64,000 nucleotides of DNA, taken from positions 1 through 64,000 of the forward strand of contig JAEXAH010000029.1 of assembly GCA_023458315.1 (NCBI GenBank). The letters are read 5' to 3'. The DNA comes from Pseudomonadota bacterium (lineage in GTDB: Bacteria; Pseudomonadota; Alphaproteobacteria; Rhodospirillales; Magnetospirillaceae). The position numbers and the translations under genes were made by a program. The notes beneath the pieces are model-generated. The model was not told the origin of the DNA and searched no databases. It saw only the letters and a list, made by a program, of their open reading frames with translations. Of this stretch, positions 8,285 through 16,572 are shown piece after piece; position 1 is the first letter of the stretch, and each line of letters opens with the position of its first letter.

Positions 8285-8916
8285 GCACCATGACCCGGTC
8301 TTTCATGGCAAGAGTGGCGGCGGTGATCGCCCTCACCTTCACCTTGTCCTCCTGCTACATCCCCGACAACTTCCATTCCGAACTGCGGCTGTCGCGTTTC
8401 GGTGACTGGGCGCTGTCGTTCGAGGGCGACCTGATCTATGCGCCGATCCTGCACGATTATGCCGAGGGCAAGATCAACGCGGAAAATGAGGAAGAGAGAA
8501 ATAACAACATTTACAAGGACTTGGTGCGCGATCCTGCCATCAAGAACCTGACCCGCGCCGGCAAGGGCCGCTTTCATGTGAAGTATGAACGCATGGGACG
8601 GCTGGCCAAGGTGCAATTGTCGGCCCTGCTGCGCCGCGACGCCCGCATCCTGGCCCTGCGCTCGGCCGAGGACGGCACCATCGCCATCGCCGGTAACGGC
8701 GTCAAGGCGGGCGACGCCCAGCGCATGGCCGAACTGGGCATCACCATGCGCGGTGAATTCCGCATCATCACCGACGGCACCGTGCTGCGCCACAACGCCA
8801 CCGAGGTTCGCCCGTTCGGCGCGTACCGGGTCTATATCTGGAAGATCGAGAACGCTTTTTCGCCCTCGCCCAATCTGGTGATGATGCGCGACAACGATCC
8901 CCAACGCCCCCTGTAG
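8281..8916 (+). CDS. Predicted lipoprotein of unknown function, coupled to mazG
   Basis: 211 aa, family not recognised. The N-terminus has basic residues, a hydrophobic stretch and a lipobox ending SSC near residue 25, so it should be a lipoprotein. The mature part is mixed alpha/beta: an early segment LRLSRFGDWALSFEGDLIYAPIL, a charged patch rich in Glu and Asn, and a later strand-rich half. The local codon choice in the acidic patch (GAAAATGAGGAAGAGAGAAAT) is AT-richer than its surroundings. ATG 8281 overlaps the mazG stop by four bases; ATG 8290 is an alternative. The next gene's ribosome site (AGGAGA) overlaps its stop codon. Confidence 0.8.
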   Translation: MSTMTRSFMARVAAVIALTFTLSSCYIPDNFHSELRLSRFGDWALSFEGDLIYAPILHDYAEGKINAENEEERNNNIYKDLVRDPAIKNLTRAGKGRFHVKYERMGRLAKVQLSALLRRDARILALRSAEDGTIAIAGNGVKAGDAQRMAELGITMRGEFRIITDGTVLRHNATEVRPFGAYRVYIWKIENAFSPSPNLVMMRDNDPQRPL

Positions 8917-8926
8917 GAGACTTCCC

Positions 8927-9694
8927 ATGACCGAGTGGAGCCAGCGCACGGTGCTGATCACCGGCGCCACCGCCGGATTCGGCACCGCCATCGCCCGCCG
9001 CTACGCCGCCCTGGGCGCCCGCCTGATCCTGAGCGGCCGCCGCGCCGAACGTCTGGCGGAACTGAAGGCCGAACTGGGCGTCCCCTGCCACACGCTGGTT
9101 CTGGACGTGCGCGACCGCGATGCGGTCTTCGCCGCCATCCAGTCCCTGCCCGCCGATTTCGCTGAAATCGACGTGCTGGTCAACAATGCCGGTCTGGCCC
9201 TGGGCCTCAATCCGGCGCACCAGACCAGCATCGAGGATTGGGAAACCATGGTCGACACCAACCTCAAGGGATTGATGGCCATGACCCGCGCCGTGCTGCC
9301 CGGCATGGTGGCGCGCAATCGCGGCCATGTGGTCAACATCTCGTCCACCGCCGGAACCTACCCCTATCCCGGTTCGACCATCTATGGCGCGACCAAGGCG
9401 GCGGTGTCCATGTTCTCGCTGAACCTGTTGTCCGATCTGGTGAAGACCAAAATCCGCGTCACCAACATCGAGCCGGGCATGTGCGGCGGCTCGGAATTCT
9501 CGGTGGTGCGCTTCAAGGGCAACGCCGACGAGGCCGCCAAGGTCTATGCCGGAACCGAGCCCCTGTTGCCGGAAGATGTAGCGGAAGCAGTGCTTTGGGC
9601 GACGATGTCGCCACCGCATGTGAACATCAACCGCATCGAGATGATGCCCACCTGCCAGGCCCCGGCCGGTCTGGCCGTGCATCGGGACCTGTAA
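8927..9694 (+). CDS. SDR-family NADP-dependent 3-hydroxy acid dehydrogenase (YdfG-like)
   Basis: 255-aa classical short-chain dehydrogenase. It has a TGATAGFG cofactor loop (residues 12-19), followed by basic GRRAERL at the end of strand 2, which suggests NADP(H). NNAG is at 86-89, the catalytic serine near 139-140, and Tyr153 with Lys157 in YGATKAAV. The sequence after the active site (NIEPGMCGGSEFSVVRFKG) matches YdfG, which oxidises 3-hydroxy acids and L-allo-threonine and reduces malonic semialdehyde. It lies 10 bases after the lipoprotein gene, probably in the mazG transcript, and ends before the bidirectional terminator at 9801-9832. Confidence 0.9.
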   Translation: MTEWSQRTVLITGATAGFGTAIARRYAALGARLILSGRRAERLAELKAELGVPCHTLVLDVRDRDAVFAAIQSLPADFAEIDVLVNNAGLALGLNPAHQTSIEDWETMVDTNLKGLMAMTRAVLPGMVARNRGHVVNISSTAGTYPYPGSTIYGATKAAVSMFSLNLLSDLVKTKIRVTNIEPGMCGGSEFSVVRFKGNADEAAKVYAGTEPLLPEDVAEAVLWATMSPPHVNINRIEMMPTCQAPAGLAVHRDL

Positions 9695-9800
9695 ATACCA
9701 ACCGGCCAATGAATTGACCGGTTGTATTGTCCCTCGCCGGGCGCGGCCATCCGGCCGCTTGGCCGCCGCCTCAATGGCGGCAGGATACCGACGGTATGAG

Positions 9801-9832
9801 AAAAAAGGCGGGGCACACAGCCCCGCCTTTTT
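9801..9832. terminator. Bidirectional rho-independent terminator
   Basis: A GGCGGGGC/GCCCCGCC stem with an ACACA loop is flanked by six A residues on one side and five T residues on the other. It lies between the convergent SDR gene (+) and the hflX/inositol-phosphatase transcript (-), so it can end both. Confidence 0.88.
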
Positions 9833-9833
9833 C

Positions 9834-10601
9834 CTAATCGATCAGCGGCGCCAGTTGCCGCCAGCTTTCCTCGCCGGGGGCCAGCAAAAGCTGCCCCTCG
9901 GCGTGCAGCACCGGCGTATAGGCCGAGCCGTCCATCATGGCGCCATAGCCGCCCGCCTCGGCATGGATCAGCACTCCGGCGGCGTGGTCCCACGGCATCA
10001 GCTTCTTGAAATGGGCGAAATGCAGTTTGCCCGTCACCAGATCCAGGTAATCGTGGGCGGCGCTGCCGCGCCGGGCGACGTGCAGGACGTGGTCGGCGAC
10101 GCGGCCGCGTTTCTTGACCGATCCGGCCATCTGGACCAGCGCCACCTCTTCCGACACCCGCAGGCGGGTGTCGCCGCGCCAGGCGCCCTGCCCCAGTTCG
10201 GCATGGATGGTGCGGTTGGGAACCGGGTCGTGAATCCATCCGGCACGGGTCACGCCATCCACCACCAGCGCCACCACCACGGCGAAGCGCGGATTGCTGT
10301 TGGCGAAATTGGCGGTGCCGTCCACCGGGTCGATGACCCAGACCACGCCGGGGCGTTCCAGGGCGGTCATCAGCGCGGGATCGGCCTCGACCCCCTCCTC
10401 GCCGACCACCGCCCCCGGCAACATTTCGCACAGGCGGCGCGACAGAACCTTTTCCGCTTCGATGTCGGCTTCCGTCACCAGTTGGTTGGGCTTCTTCTCG
10501 CGGATCTGCGACGCCTGAAGATTCTTGAAGCGCGGCAAAATCTCGGCCTCGGCGGCTTCGCGGATGATGCGGATCACCTGTTGCGAATCGACGGCGGTCA
10601 C
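9834..10601 (-). CDS. Inositol monophosphatase family protein (SuhB/HisN-like)
   Basis: 255-aa metal-dependent phosphatase of the IMPase fold. The metal-binding residues are in GEEG, WVIDPVDGTANF and the C-terminal PWDHAAGVLIHAEAGG. The family includes inositol monophosphatase, histidinol-phosphatase (HisN) and 3'-phosphoadenosine phosphatase (CysQ); the sequence alone does not choose between them. The start is GTG 10601, which overlaps the hflX stop (GTGA), so this is the last gene of the long ntr-hfq-hflX cluster. The terminator at 9801-9832 follows directly after the stop. Confidence 0.88.
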   Translation of the reverse strand: MTAVDSQQVIRIIREAAEAEILPRFKNLQASQIREKKPNQLVTEADIEAEKVLSRRLCEMLPGAVVGEEGVEADPALMTALERPGVVWVIDPVDGTANFANSNPRFAVVVALVVDGVTRAGWIHDPVPNRTIHAELGQGAWRGDTRLRVSEEVALVQMAGSVKKRGRVADHVLHVARRGSAAHDYLDLVTGKLHFAHFKKLMPWDHAAGVLIHAEAGGYGAMMDGSAYTPVLHAEGQLLLAPGEESWRQLAPLID

Positions 10602-11914
10602 GGGCGCTTCCCCTCGGCCTGACGTTGCTGGAAACGTTGCGCGTCGACGGGGTCGAGGCGCACGCGCATATGGGCATGGCTGTCGTCGTCGCGGCGCTCC
10701 ACCACCTCGCCGTGGCGATACAGCCAGGCCAGGGTGGCACCGTCATGGAACGGCACCTGGACATCCACGGTTTCCCGCCCCTGCGACAGCAGGCGGTCGA
10801 AACAGGCCAGCAATTCCGCCACCCCTTCGCCGGTCATGGCGGAAACCGGGATGGCGTTGTCGCGGCGGCCGGACTGGTTGACCAGTTCGACGCGGGCGGT
10901 TTCGTCCATCAGATCGATCTTGTTCAGAGCCTCGACCAGTCCGCGATCCACCATCTCGCCCAGGCCGAGATCCTTCAGCACCAGTTCCACGTCGGTGGCC
11001 TGGGCCTCGGCATCGGGGTGCGAGACGTCGCGCACATGCACCACCACGTCGGCCTCCAGCACTTCTTCCAGCGTGGCGCGGAAGGCGGCGACCAGTTCGT
11101 GCGGCAGGTCGGAGACGAAACCCACGGTATCGGACAGGATGACGTCGCGGCCCGACGGCAGCTTGAGGCCGCGCATGGTCGGGTCCAGGGTGGCGAACAG
11201 CATGTCCTTGGCCAGCACCTCGGCGCGGGTCAGGCGGTTGAACAGCGTGGACTTGCCGGCGTTGGTGTAGCCGACCAGGGCGACGATGGGATAGGGTATC
11301 TTGCGCCGGGCGCTGCGGTGCAGTTCGCGCGTGCGCTTGACCTCCTCCAGTTCGCGCTTCAGCTTGACGATGCGGTCGCCGATCATGCGGCGATCGGCCT
11401 CGATCTGGGTTTCGCCGGGGCCGCCCATGAAACCGAAGCCGCCGCGCTGGCGTTCCAGGTGGGTCCATGACCGCACCAGACGCGAGCGCTGGTAATTGAG
11501 CGCCGCCAGTTCCACCTGAAGGGTGCCTTCACGGGTGCGGGCGCGTTCGCCGAAGATTTCCAGGATCAGGCCGGTGCGGTCGATGACCTTGCACGCCCAT
11601 GCCTTTTCCAGATTGCGCTGCTGCACCGGCGACAGGTGGCCGTCAACCACCGCCAGGGCGATCTCGGCTTCCTTGATCCGCTCGGCCAGACGTTCGACCG
11701 CGCCCTTGCCGATCAGTGTCGCCGGGCGACGCTTGGCCACCGGCACCACCTCGGCGGCGACCACGTCCAGGTCGATGGCCTGGGCCAGACCGACCGCTTC
11801 CTCCAACCGCGCTTCGGGCAGTCGGATGCCTCCCTCGGCCGCCTTCAGGGCGGGATGGACGACGATCGCGCGCTGGCGGGAAGAAGCAGGGGTTTCGGCC
11901 TGTCCGCTGGACAC
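10598..11914 (-). CDS. hflX: Ribosome-associated GTPase HflX
   Basis: 438-aa GTPase that binds the 50S subunit and rescues or splits stalled ribosomes. The N-terminal HflX domain has the glycine-rich FGFMGGPGETQIEADRR signature near residues 155-175, followed by a coiled segment. The G domain then shows G1 GYTNAGKSTLFN, G3 DTVGFVSDLPH and G4 NKID. Start GTG 11914 abuts the hfq stop (11915-11917), and this tail-to-head hfq-hflX order is shared with many proteobacteria. The C-terminal extension carries the usual small alpha/beta domain. Confidence 0.95.
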   Translation of the reverse strand: MSSGQAETPASSRQRAIVVHPALKAAEGGIRLPEARLEEAVGLAQAIDLDVVAAEVVPVAKRRPATLIGKGAVERLAERIKEAEIALAVVDGHLSPVQQRNLEKAWACKVIDRTGLILEIFGERARTREGTLQVELAALNYQRSRLVRSWTHLERQRGGFGFMGGPGETQIEADRRMIGDRIVKLKRELEEVKRTRELHRSARRKIPYPIVALVGYTNAGKSTLFNRLTRAEVLAKDMLFATLDPTMRGLKLPSGRDVILSDTVGFVSDLPHELVAAFRATLEEVLEADVVVHVRDVSHPDAEAQATDVELVLKDLGLGEMVDRGLVEALNKIDLMDETARVELVNQSGRRDNAIPVSAMTGEGVAELLACFDRLLSQGRETVDVQVPFHDGATLAWLYRHGEVVERRDDDSHAHMRVRLDPVDAQRFQQRQAEGKRP

Positions 11915-12169
11915 TTACTCTTCGCCGCCTTCCTTGGCCGACGGCTCGAACAACTGGATGGGGGTCGACGGCATCACGGTCGAGATGGCGTGCTTGTACA
12001 CCAGTTGGGTGTGGCCGTCCCGACGCAGCAGGACGGAAAAATTGTCGAACCAGGTCACGATGCCCTGCAACTTGACCCCGTTCACCAGGAAGATCGTCAC
12101 GGGCGTCTTGTTCTTGCGGATGTTGTTCAGAAACACATCCTGCACATTTTGCGACTTTTCTGCGGACAT
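11915..12169 (-). CDS. hfq: RNA chaperone Hfq
   Basis: 84-aa Sm-like protein that forms a hexamer and pairs small RNAs with mRNAs. Sm1 (NGVKLQGIVTWFDNFSVLL) and Sm2 (LVYKHAISTVMP, with the YKHA motif) are intact, as is the proximal-face N-terminus (NVQDVFLNNIRK). The C-terminal tail is short and acidic, as is usual in alphaproteobacteria. It sits between the HAD phosphatase and hflX. An 83-base spacer separates it from the preceding HAD gene, so it may also have its own promoter. Confidence 0.97.
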   Translation of the reverse strand: MSAEKSQNVQDVFLNNIRKNKTPVTIFLVNGVKLQGIVTWFDNFSVLLRRDGHTQLVYKHAISTVMPSTPIQLFEPSAKEGGEE

Positions 12170-12252
12170 GGTGGTAATCCGTTCTTATTGCCCGAAGGAC
12201 ATTGTTATGATCGGTATAGGGAAGAGCCTCCCCAGAGCCACCTTCGTTACCA

Positions 12253-12924
12253 TCAAATCGTGGGCATGGGAACCGTTAGTTCGCGGACCAGAGCGGCCAT
12301 TGCGGCACAATTTTCAAGGTGGTAGGTGGGCGGGTGGGAAATGAACTCACCCGGTCGGGGAGGTTCGGGACGCACCAGTACCGGCACGCAACCGGAATTG
12401 ACCGCACATTGCAGATCCACGTGGGAATCGCCCGCGAACCACACCTCGGCACCGGGGGGGATGCCCGACCCGTTCAGCGCCATGTGGACCGGCGCCGGAG
12501 AAGGCTTGTCGGCTTCGGCGTCGTTGGCGCCGATCAGGGCGCCGAACAGCCCGGTCCAGCCCAGAACCTCGGCCTCCTTGCGCAGAAAGCCGCCGCGCTT
12601 GTTGCTGACCACCGCCAGATGGATGCCCGCCGCGCGCAGGTCGGCCAGCAATTCCGGGGCGCCGGGCAGCGGCTTCAGGTGCGACAGGTGGATGGCCTCG
12701 AAGCTTTTGGTGAAGACGTCCCGCGCCTCGGGCCAGCGGTCGCCGAACATCTGCGGGAAGGAATCGCGCATGGAGGCGGCGACATTGGCCTGGGTCTGCG
12801 CCATGTCCCATTCCGCCATGCCGAAATGGCGGAAGGTCATGTTGTAGGATTCCTGAATGCACACCCAGGAATCCACCAGGGTATTGTCCCAATCGAAGAC
12901 GATGGCGCGCGGTTGGCGGCTCAC
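12253..12924 (-). CDS. HAD-family hydrolase, phosphoglycolate phosphatase-like
   Basis: 223-aa haloacid-dehalogenase-fold phosphatase. Motif I is VFDWDNTLVDS with nucleophile Asp near residue 11, motif II is VVSNKRGG (Ser), motif III Lys is in DKPSP, and motif IV is WFAGDSHVD. The four-helix cap after motif I resembles Gph/PGP phosphatases; substrate unknown. GTG 12924 overlaps the aminotransferase stop (GTGA), so the two genes are translationally coupled. The insertion of an aminotransferase/HAD pair between trkA and hfq is seen in several alphaproteobacteria. Confidence 0.87.
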   Translation of the reverse strand: MSRQPRAIVFDWDNTLVDSWVCIQESYNMTFRHFGMAEWDMAQTQANVAASMRDSFPQMFGDRWPEARDVFTKSFEAIHLSHLKPLPGAPELLADLRAAGIHLAVVSNKRGGFLRKEAEVLGWTGLFGALIGANDAEADKPSPAPVHMALNGSGIPPGAEVWFAGDSHVDLQCAVNSGCVPVLVRPEPPRPGEFISHPPTYHLENCAAMAALVRELTVPMPTI

Positions 12925-13769
12925 GGGTGTCGAAGCTCCTGATAAAGGGCGCGAAGCAATTGGGTGATGGGGCCGGGACGCCCCTCGCCCACCATGTGGC
13001 CGTCGATGCGGGTGACGGGCAGCACGGTGACGTTGGTGCCGGTGACGAAGGCTTCGCGCGCCGCCAGCGCCTCGGCCACGCTGAAGGGCCGCTCTCCCAC
13101 CTGGATACCGGCCTTGCGCGCCAGGTCCAGAACGTTGGCGCGGGTGACGCCCGCCAGGATGGCGCCGTCGGCGGGATGGGTCAGCAATGCGCCGTCGGGG
13201 GCGACGATGAAGGCGTTGGCCGCCGTCGCCTCGGTGACGCGGCCCTGCCCGTCCACCAGCCACGCCTCGCCCGCCCCGGCCTCCTTGGCCGACTGGCGGG
13301 CCAGCAGGTTGGGCAGCAAGCCCACGGTCTTGATGTCGGGTCGCCCCCAACGCTGGTCGGGGCGGGTGACGACGGCGATGCCGTTGTCCACCGCCTCGGC
13401 GACGGGGGGCTTGACGCTCCAGGCGCCGACCACCAGGGTCGGCGGCGTCTCGGACGGAAAGGCGTGGTTGCGCGGCGCGCTGCCGCGCGACACCTGGATA
13501 TAGACGATGCCGCGTCCCACCCGGTTCATGCCCACCACCCGGGCGGCGATCATGGCCAGCACGCGGCGACTGACCGGCCACGCCATGGCCAGCGCCCCCA
13601 GCGAGCGTTCCAGGCGGTCCAGATGCTGCTCCACATGCCACAGGCGGCCATGGGCCACCGGCAGCACCTCGTAAACCGCATCGGCGAACTGGAAACCGCG
13701 ATCCTCGACGTGGATCGCGGCCTCGGCGTGCAACTGGTATTGCCCGTTGACGTAGGTGATGCGCGCCAC
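12921..13769 (-). CDS. dat: Class IV (fold type IV) aminotransferase, D-amino-acid transaminase-like
   Basis: 282-aa PLP enzyme of the branched-chain/D-alanine aminotransferase fold. Visible landmarks are the VEDRGFQFADAVYEV N-terminal motif, the Lys carrying PLP in DIKTVGLLPNLLA, and the TEATAANAFIV cofactor region, then GVTRANVL. The DRGFQFADAVYE sequence fits D-amino-acid transaminases better than IlvE, but the split between the two is subtle. Start GTG 13769 lies one base after the trkA stop at 13771. The gene is embedded in the ntr-trkA-hfq cluster and overlaps the HAD gene by four bases. Confidence 0.87.
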   Translation of the reverse strand: MARITYVNGQYQLHAEAAIHVEDRGFQFADAVYEVLPVAHGRLWHVEQHLDRLERSLGALAMAWPVSRRVLAMIAARVVGMNRVGRGIVYIQVSRGSAPRNHAFPSETPPTLVVGAWSVKPPVAEAVDNGIAVVTRPDQRWGRPDIKTVGLLPNLLARQSAKEAGAGEAWLVDGQGRVTEATAANAFIVAPDGALLTHPADGAILAGVTRANVLDLARKAGIQVGERPFSVAEALAAREAFVTGTNVTVLPVTRIDGHMVGEGRPGPITQLLRALYQELRHP

Positions 13770-13770
13770 C

Positions 13771-15147
13771 TCAGAAATACTCCAACCGCACCGAGAACAT
13801 CTTTTCCACCTTCTTCACCGCGTCGGCCGAGGCGAACAGGATGACGCGGTCGCCCGCCCGCACCACGGTATTGCCGCGCGGACTGATGACGGTGCCGTCG
13901 CGCACCACGGCGCCCAACAGCACGCCGACCGGCAGCTTGACCTCGCGCAGCGGCTTGCCCACCAGGCTCGAGGTTTCCAGGGCGTCGGCCTCGATCAGTT
14001 CGCCGAAGCCTTCGTGCAGCGAGTGGACGGCGTGGATGCGGCCGCGCCGGACGTGTTGCAGGATGTTGGACACGGTGATGGTGCGCGGATTGATCACCAC
14101 GTCGATGCCCAACGGCCCGACCAGCGCCTTGTAGCTGGCCTTGTTGATCAGGGTGATGGCGCGCCGCGCGCCGCTGCGCTTGGCCAGCAGGCCCGCCAGG
14201 ATGTTGGTTTCGTCGTCGTTGGTGACGCAGACCACGGTTTCGGCCACCGCCACCCCGGCCTCGGTCAGCACCTCGGGGTCCAGCACGTCGCCGTTCAGCA
14301 CCACCGAGTGGCTGAGGGTCTTGGCGACGAACTCGGCCCGCTCCTTGTCCAGTTCCACCACCTTGACGCTGACGTTGGGGCTTTCCGCCTCGATCTGCTG
14401 GGCCAGGAACAGGCCGATATTGCCGCCGCCGAACACCACGATGCGGCGGGCTACCTGATCCTCGCGGCCAAAGGCCGCCAGGGCGCGTTCCACATGCAGG
14501 GTGTCGACCACGAAATAGACCTCGTCGCCTTCCAGCATCTGGTCCTCGGCGGTCGGCACGATGGCCTTGCCGTCGCGCACGATGCCAATGACCACGATGT
14601 TCAAATCGGGAAACAGCACGGTCAACTGGCGCATGGGGGTGTTGATCAGCGGCGTGTCGGGGCAGCAGCGCACACCGATCAGCCGCACCTTGTCACCGGC
14701 CAGCGGAATGACGTCGATGGCGCCCGGCACCTGAAGACGGCGCGAGATGGCGCGGGCCACCTCGATCTCCGGGCTGATGATGACGTCGATGGGCAGATGC
14801 TCGCGCGAGAACAGGGTCGCCCACATGGGCTGAAGATAGGATTGCGAGCGGATACGGGCGATCTTGGTCGGCACGTCGAACAGCGAATGCGCCACCTGAC
14901 AGGCCACCATGTTGACTTCGTCGGCATGGGTGACGGCGATGATCATGTCGGCGTCGGCGGCGCCCGCCTGTTCCAGCACCGACGGCTGCGAGGCATGGCC
15001 CAGCACCGCCTGCACGTCCAGGGTGTCGGTGATCTTGCGGATCAGATCCGGCCGCTGGTCGATGACGGTGACGTCGTTGTTCTCGCTGGCGAGATAATGG
15101 GCGATGTTGAAGCCGACCTGACCGGCTCCGCACACGATGACCTTCAT
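13771..15147 (-). CDS. trkA: Trk system potassium uptake regulatory protein TrkA
   Basis: 458-aa cytoplasmic NAD(H)-binding subunit that gates TrkH/TrkG K+ channels. It has two RCK-N/RCK-C pairs. The first Rossmann motif is VIVCGAGQVGFNIA at the N-terminus with VIDQRPD after strand 2; the second is IVVFGGGNIGLFLAQ near residue 230 with VVELDKERAE. TrkA next to ntrYX is a conserved alphaproteobacterial neighbourhood. No trkH/trkG is in the window. The gap to ntrX is 21 bases, consistent with one transcript. Confidence 0.95.
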   Translation of the reverse strand: MKVIVCGAGQVGFNIAHYLASENNDVTVIDQRPDLIRKITDTLDVQAVLGHASQPSVLEQAGAADADMIIAVTHADEVNMVACQVAHSLFDVPTKIARIRSQSYLQPMWATLFSREHLPIDVIISPEIEVARAISRRLQVPGAIDVIPLAGDKVRLIGVRCCPDTPLINTPMRQLTVLFPDLNIVVIGIVRDGKAIVPTAEDQMLEGDEVYFVVDTLHVERALAAFGREDQVARRIVVFGGGNIGLFLAQQIEAESPNVSVKVVELDKERAEFVAKTLSHSVVLNGDVLDPEVLTEAGVAVAETVVCVTNDDETNILAGLLAKRSGARRAITLINKASYKALVGPLGIDVVINPRTITVSNILQHVRRGRIHAVHSLHEGFGELIEADALETSSLVGKPLREVKLPVGVLLGAVVRDGTVISPRGNTVVRAGDRVILFASADAVKKVEKMFSVRLEYF

Positions 15148-15168
15148 GCCCGTTCCCTTTCGACGGTA

Positions 15169-16572
15169 TCAGCCGCGACCTTTTTCGTCGGTGTTGACGC
15201 CCAGCAGCTTCAGCTTGCGATGCAGCGCCGAGCGTTCCATGCCGACGAAGGCGGCGGTGCGCGAGATGTTTCCGGCGAAGCGGTTGACCTGGGCCAGCAG
15301 GTATTCCCGCTCGAACAGTTCGCGTGCCTCGCGCAGTGGCAGCGTCATGATTTCGCTGGATTTCTCCCAGCGCAAGACCGCCGGGGTGATGGCGCTGATC
15401 TCGCCGGGCAGCATGTCGGCGCGCACCGTTTCCGAGGCATCGCCCGGCGCCATGATCAGCACCCAATCGATGACGTTGCGCAACTGGCGCACGTTGCCCG
15501 GCCAGTCATAAGCCTGCAACGCCGCCAGCGCGTCCTCGCCCAACTGGCGCGGCTGGGTGCCGGCGGCCTGGGCGGCGAGATGCATGAAATGGCGGGCCAG
15601 TTCGGGGATGTCTTCCTTGCGGTCCCGCAACGACGGCACGCGGAACGGCACCACGTTCAGGCGATAGTACAAATCCTCGCGGAAGCGCCCGGCGGCCATC
15701 TCGGACTGGACGTCGCGGTTGGTGGTGGCGATGACGCGCACATCCACCTCGACCCGCTGGGTGCCGCCCACCCGCTCGAAGGTCTGGTCCTGCAACACGC
15801 GCACGATCTTGCCCTGGGTTTCCAGCGGCATGTCCGCCACTTCGTCCAACAGCAGGGTGCCGCCATGGGCCAGCTCGAAGGTGCCGATCTTGCGCGGCGC
15901 GTCCGGGGCTTCACCGTGCTCGGTGCCGAACAGCTCGACCTCCATGCGGTCGGGATGCATGGCGGCGCAGTTCAGCACCACGAACGGCCCCTCGGCCCGG
16001 CGCGAGCGGTTGTGGATGATGCGGGCCACCACTTCCTTGCCCGATCCGGCCGGGCCGGTGATCAGCACGCGCGAATTGGTCGGCGCCACCTTGTCCAGCG
16101 CCTGCCGCACCTGCTGCACGAAAGTGGAATTGCCCACCAGTTCCGTGACCGGCGCGGCCGACCCGGCGCGCAGGCGCAGTTCCTTGTTCTCGCGGCGCAG
16201 GGTGGCGGCCTCGATGGCGCGCTCGACGATGATCAGCAGGCGGTCGGTCTGGAACGGCTTTTCGATGAAATCGTAGGCGCCGACCTTGATGGCCTCGACC
16301 GCCGTCTCGATGTTGCCGTGGCCCGAGATCATCACCACCGGCACGTCGGGATGGTCGCGCTTGACCGCGGCCAGGATGCCCAGGCCGTCCAGGGTCGAGC
16401 CCTGCAACCAGATGTCCTGGATGATCAGGCTGGGACGACGGGCGCGCACCGCCTCCAGTGCCGCGTCGGAATTGGCCGCCTCGCGGGTGGAATAGCCCTC
16501 GTCTTCCAGGATACCGGCGATGAGAGCGCGAATATCGGCCTCGTCGTCGACGATCAGAATGTCATGCGCCAT
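15169..16572 (-). CDS. ntrX: Nitrogen assimilation response regulator NtrX
   Basis: 467-aa regulator paired with NtrY. It has a receiver domain (1-120; acidic DDE, phospho-Asp in LIIQDIWLQG), an AAA+ domain with Walker A GPAGSGKE and Walker B TLLLDEVADMP, and a C-terminal Fis-type helix-turn-helix (ISRTAAFVGMERSALHRKLKLLG). The loop that carries GAFTGA in sigma-54 activators reads LFGTEHGEAPDAPRKIG, so the sigma-54 contact motif is missing. That is known for alphaproteobacterial NtrX, which can act with sigma-70 or as a repressor. Start ATG 16572 overlaps the ntrY stop by 11 bases. Confidence 0.95.
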   Translation of the reverse strand: MAHDILIVDDEADIRALIAGILEDEGYSTREAANSDAALEAVRARRPSLIIQDIWLQGSTLDGLGILAAVKRDHPDVPVVMISGHGNIETAVEAIKVGAYDFIEKPFQTDRLLIIVERAIEAATLRRENKELRLRAGSAAPVTELVGNSTFVQQVRQALDKVAPTNSRVLITGPAGSGKEVVARIIHNRSRRAEGPFVVLNCAAMHPDRMEVELFGTEHGEAPDAPRKIGTFELAHGGTLLLDEVADMPLETQGKIVRVLQDQTFERVGGTQRVEVDVRVIATTNRDVQSEMAAGRFREDLYYRLNVVPFRVPSLRDRKEDIPELARHFMHLAAQAAGTQPRQLGEDALAALQAYDWPGNVRQLRNVIDWVLIMAPGDASETVRADMLPGEISAITPAVLRWEKSSEIMTLPLREARELFEREYLLAQVNRFAGNISRTAAFVGMERSALHRKLKLLGVNTDEKGRG

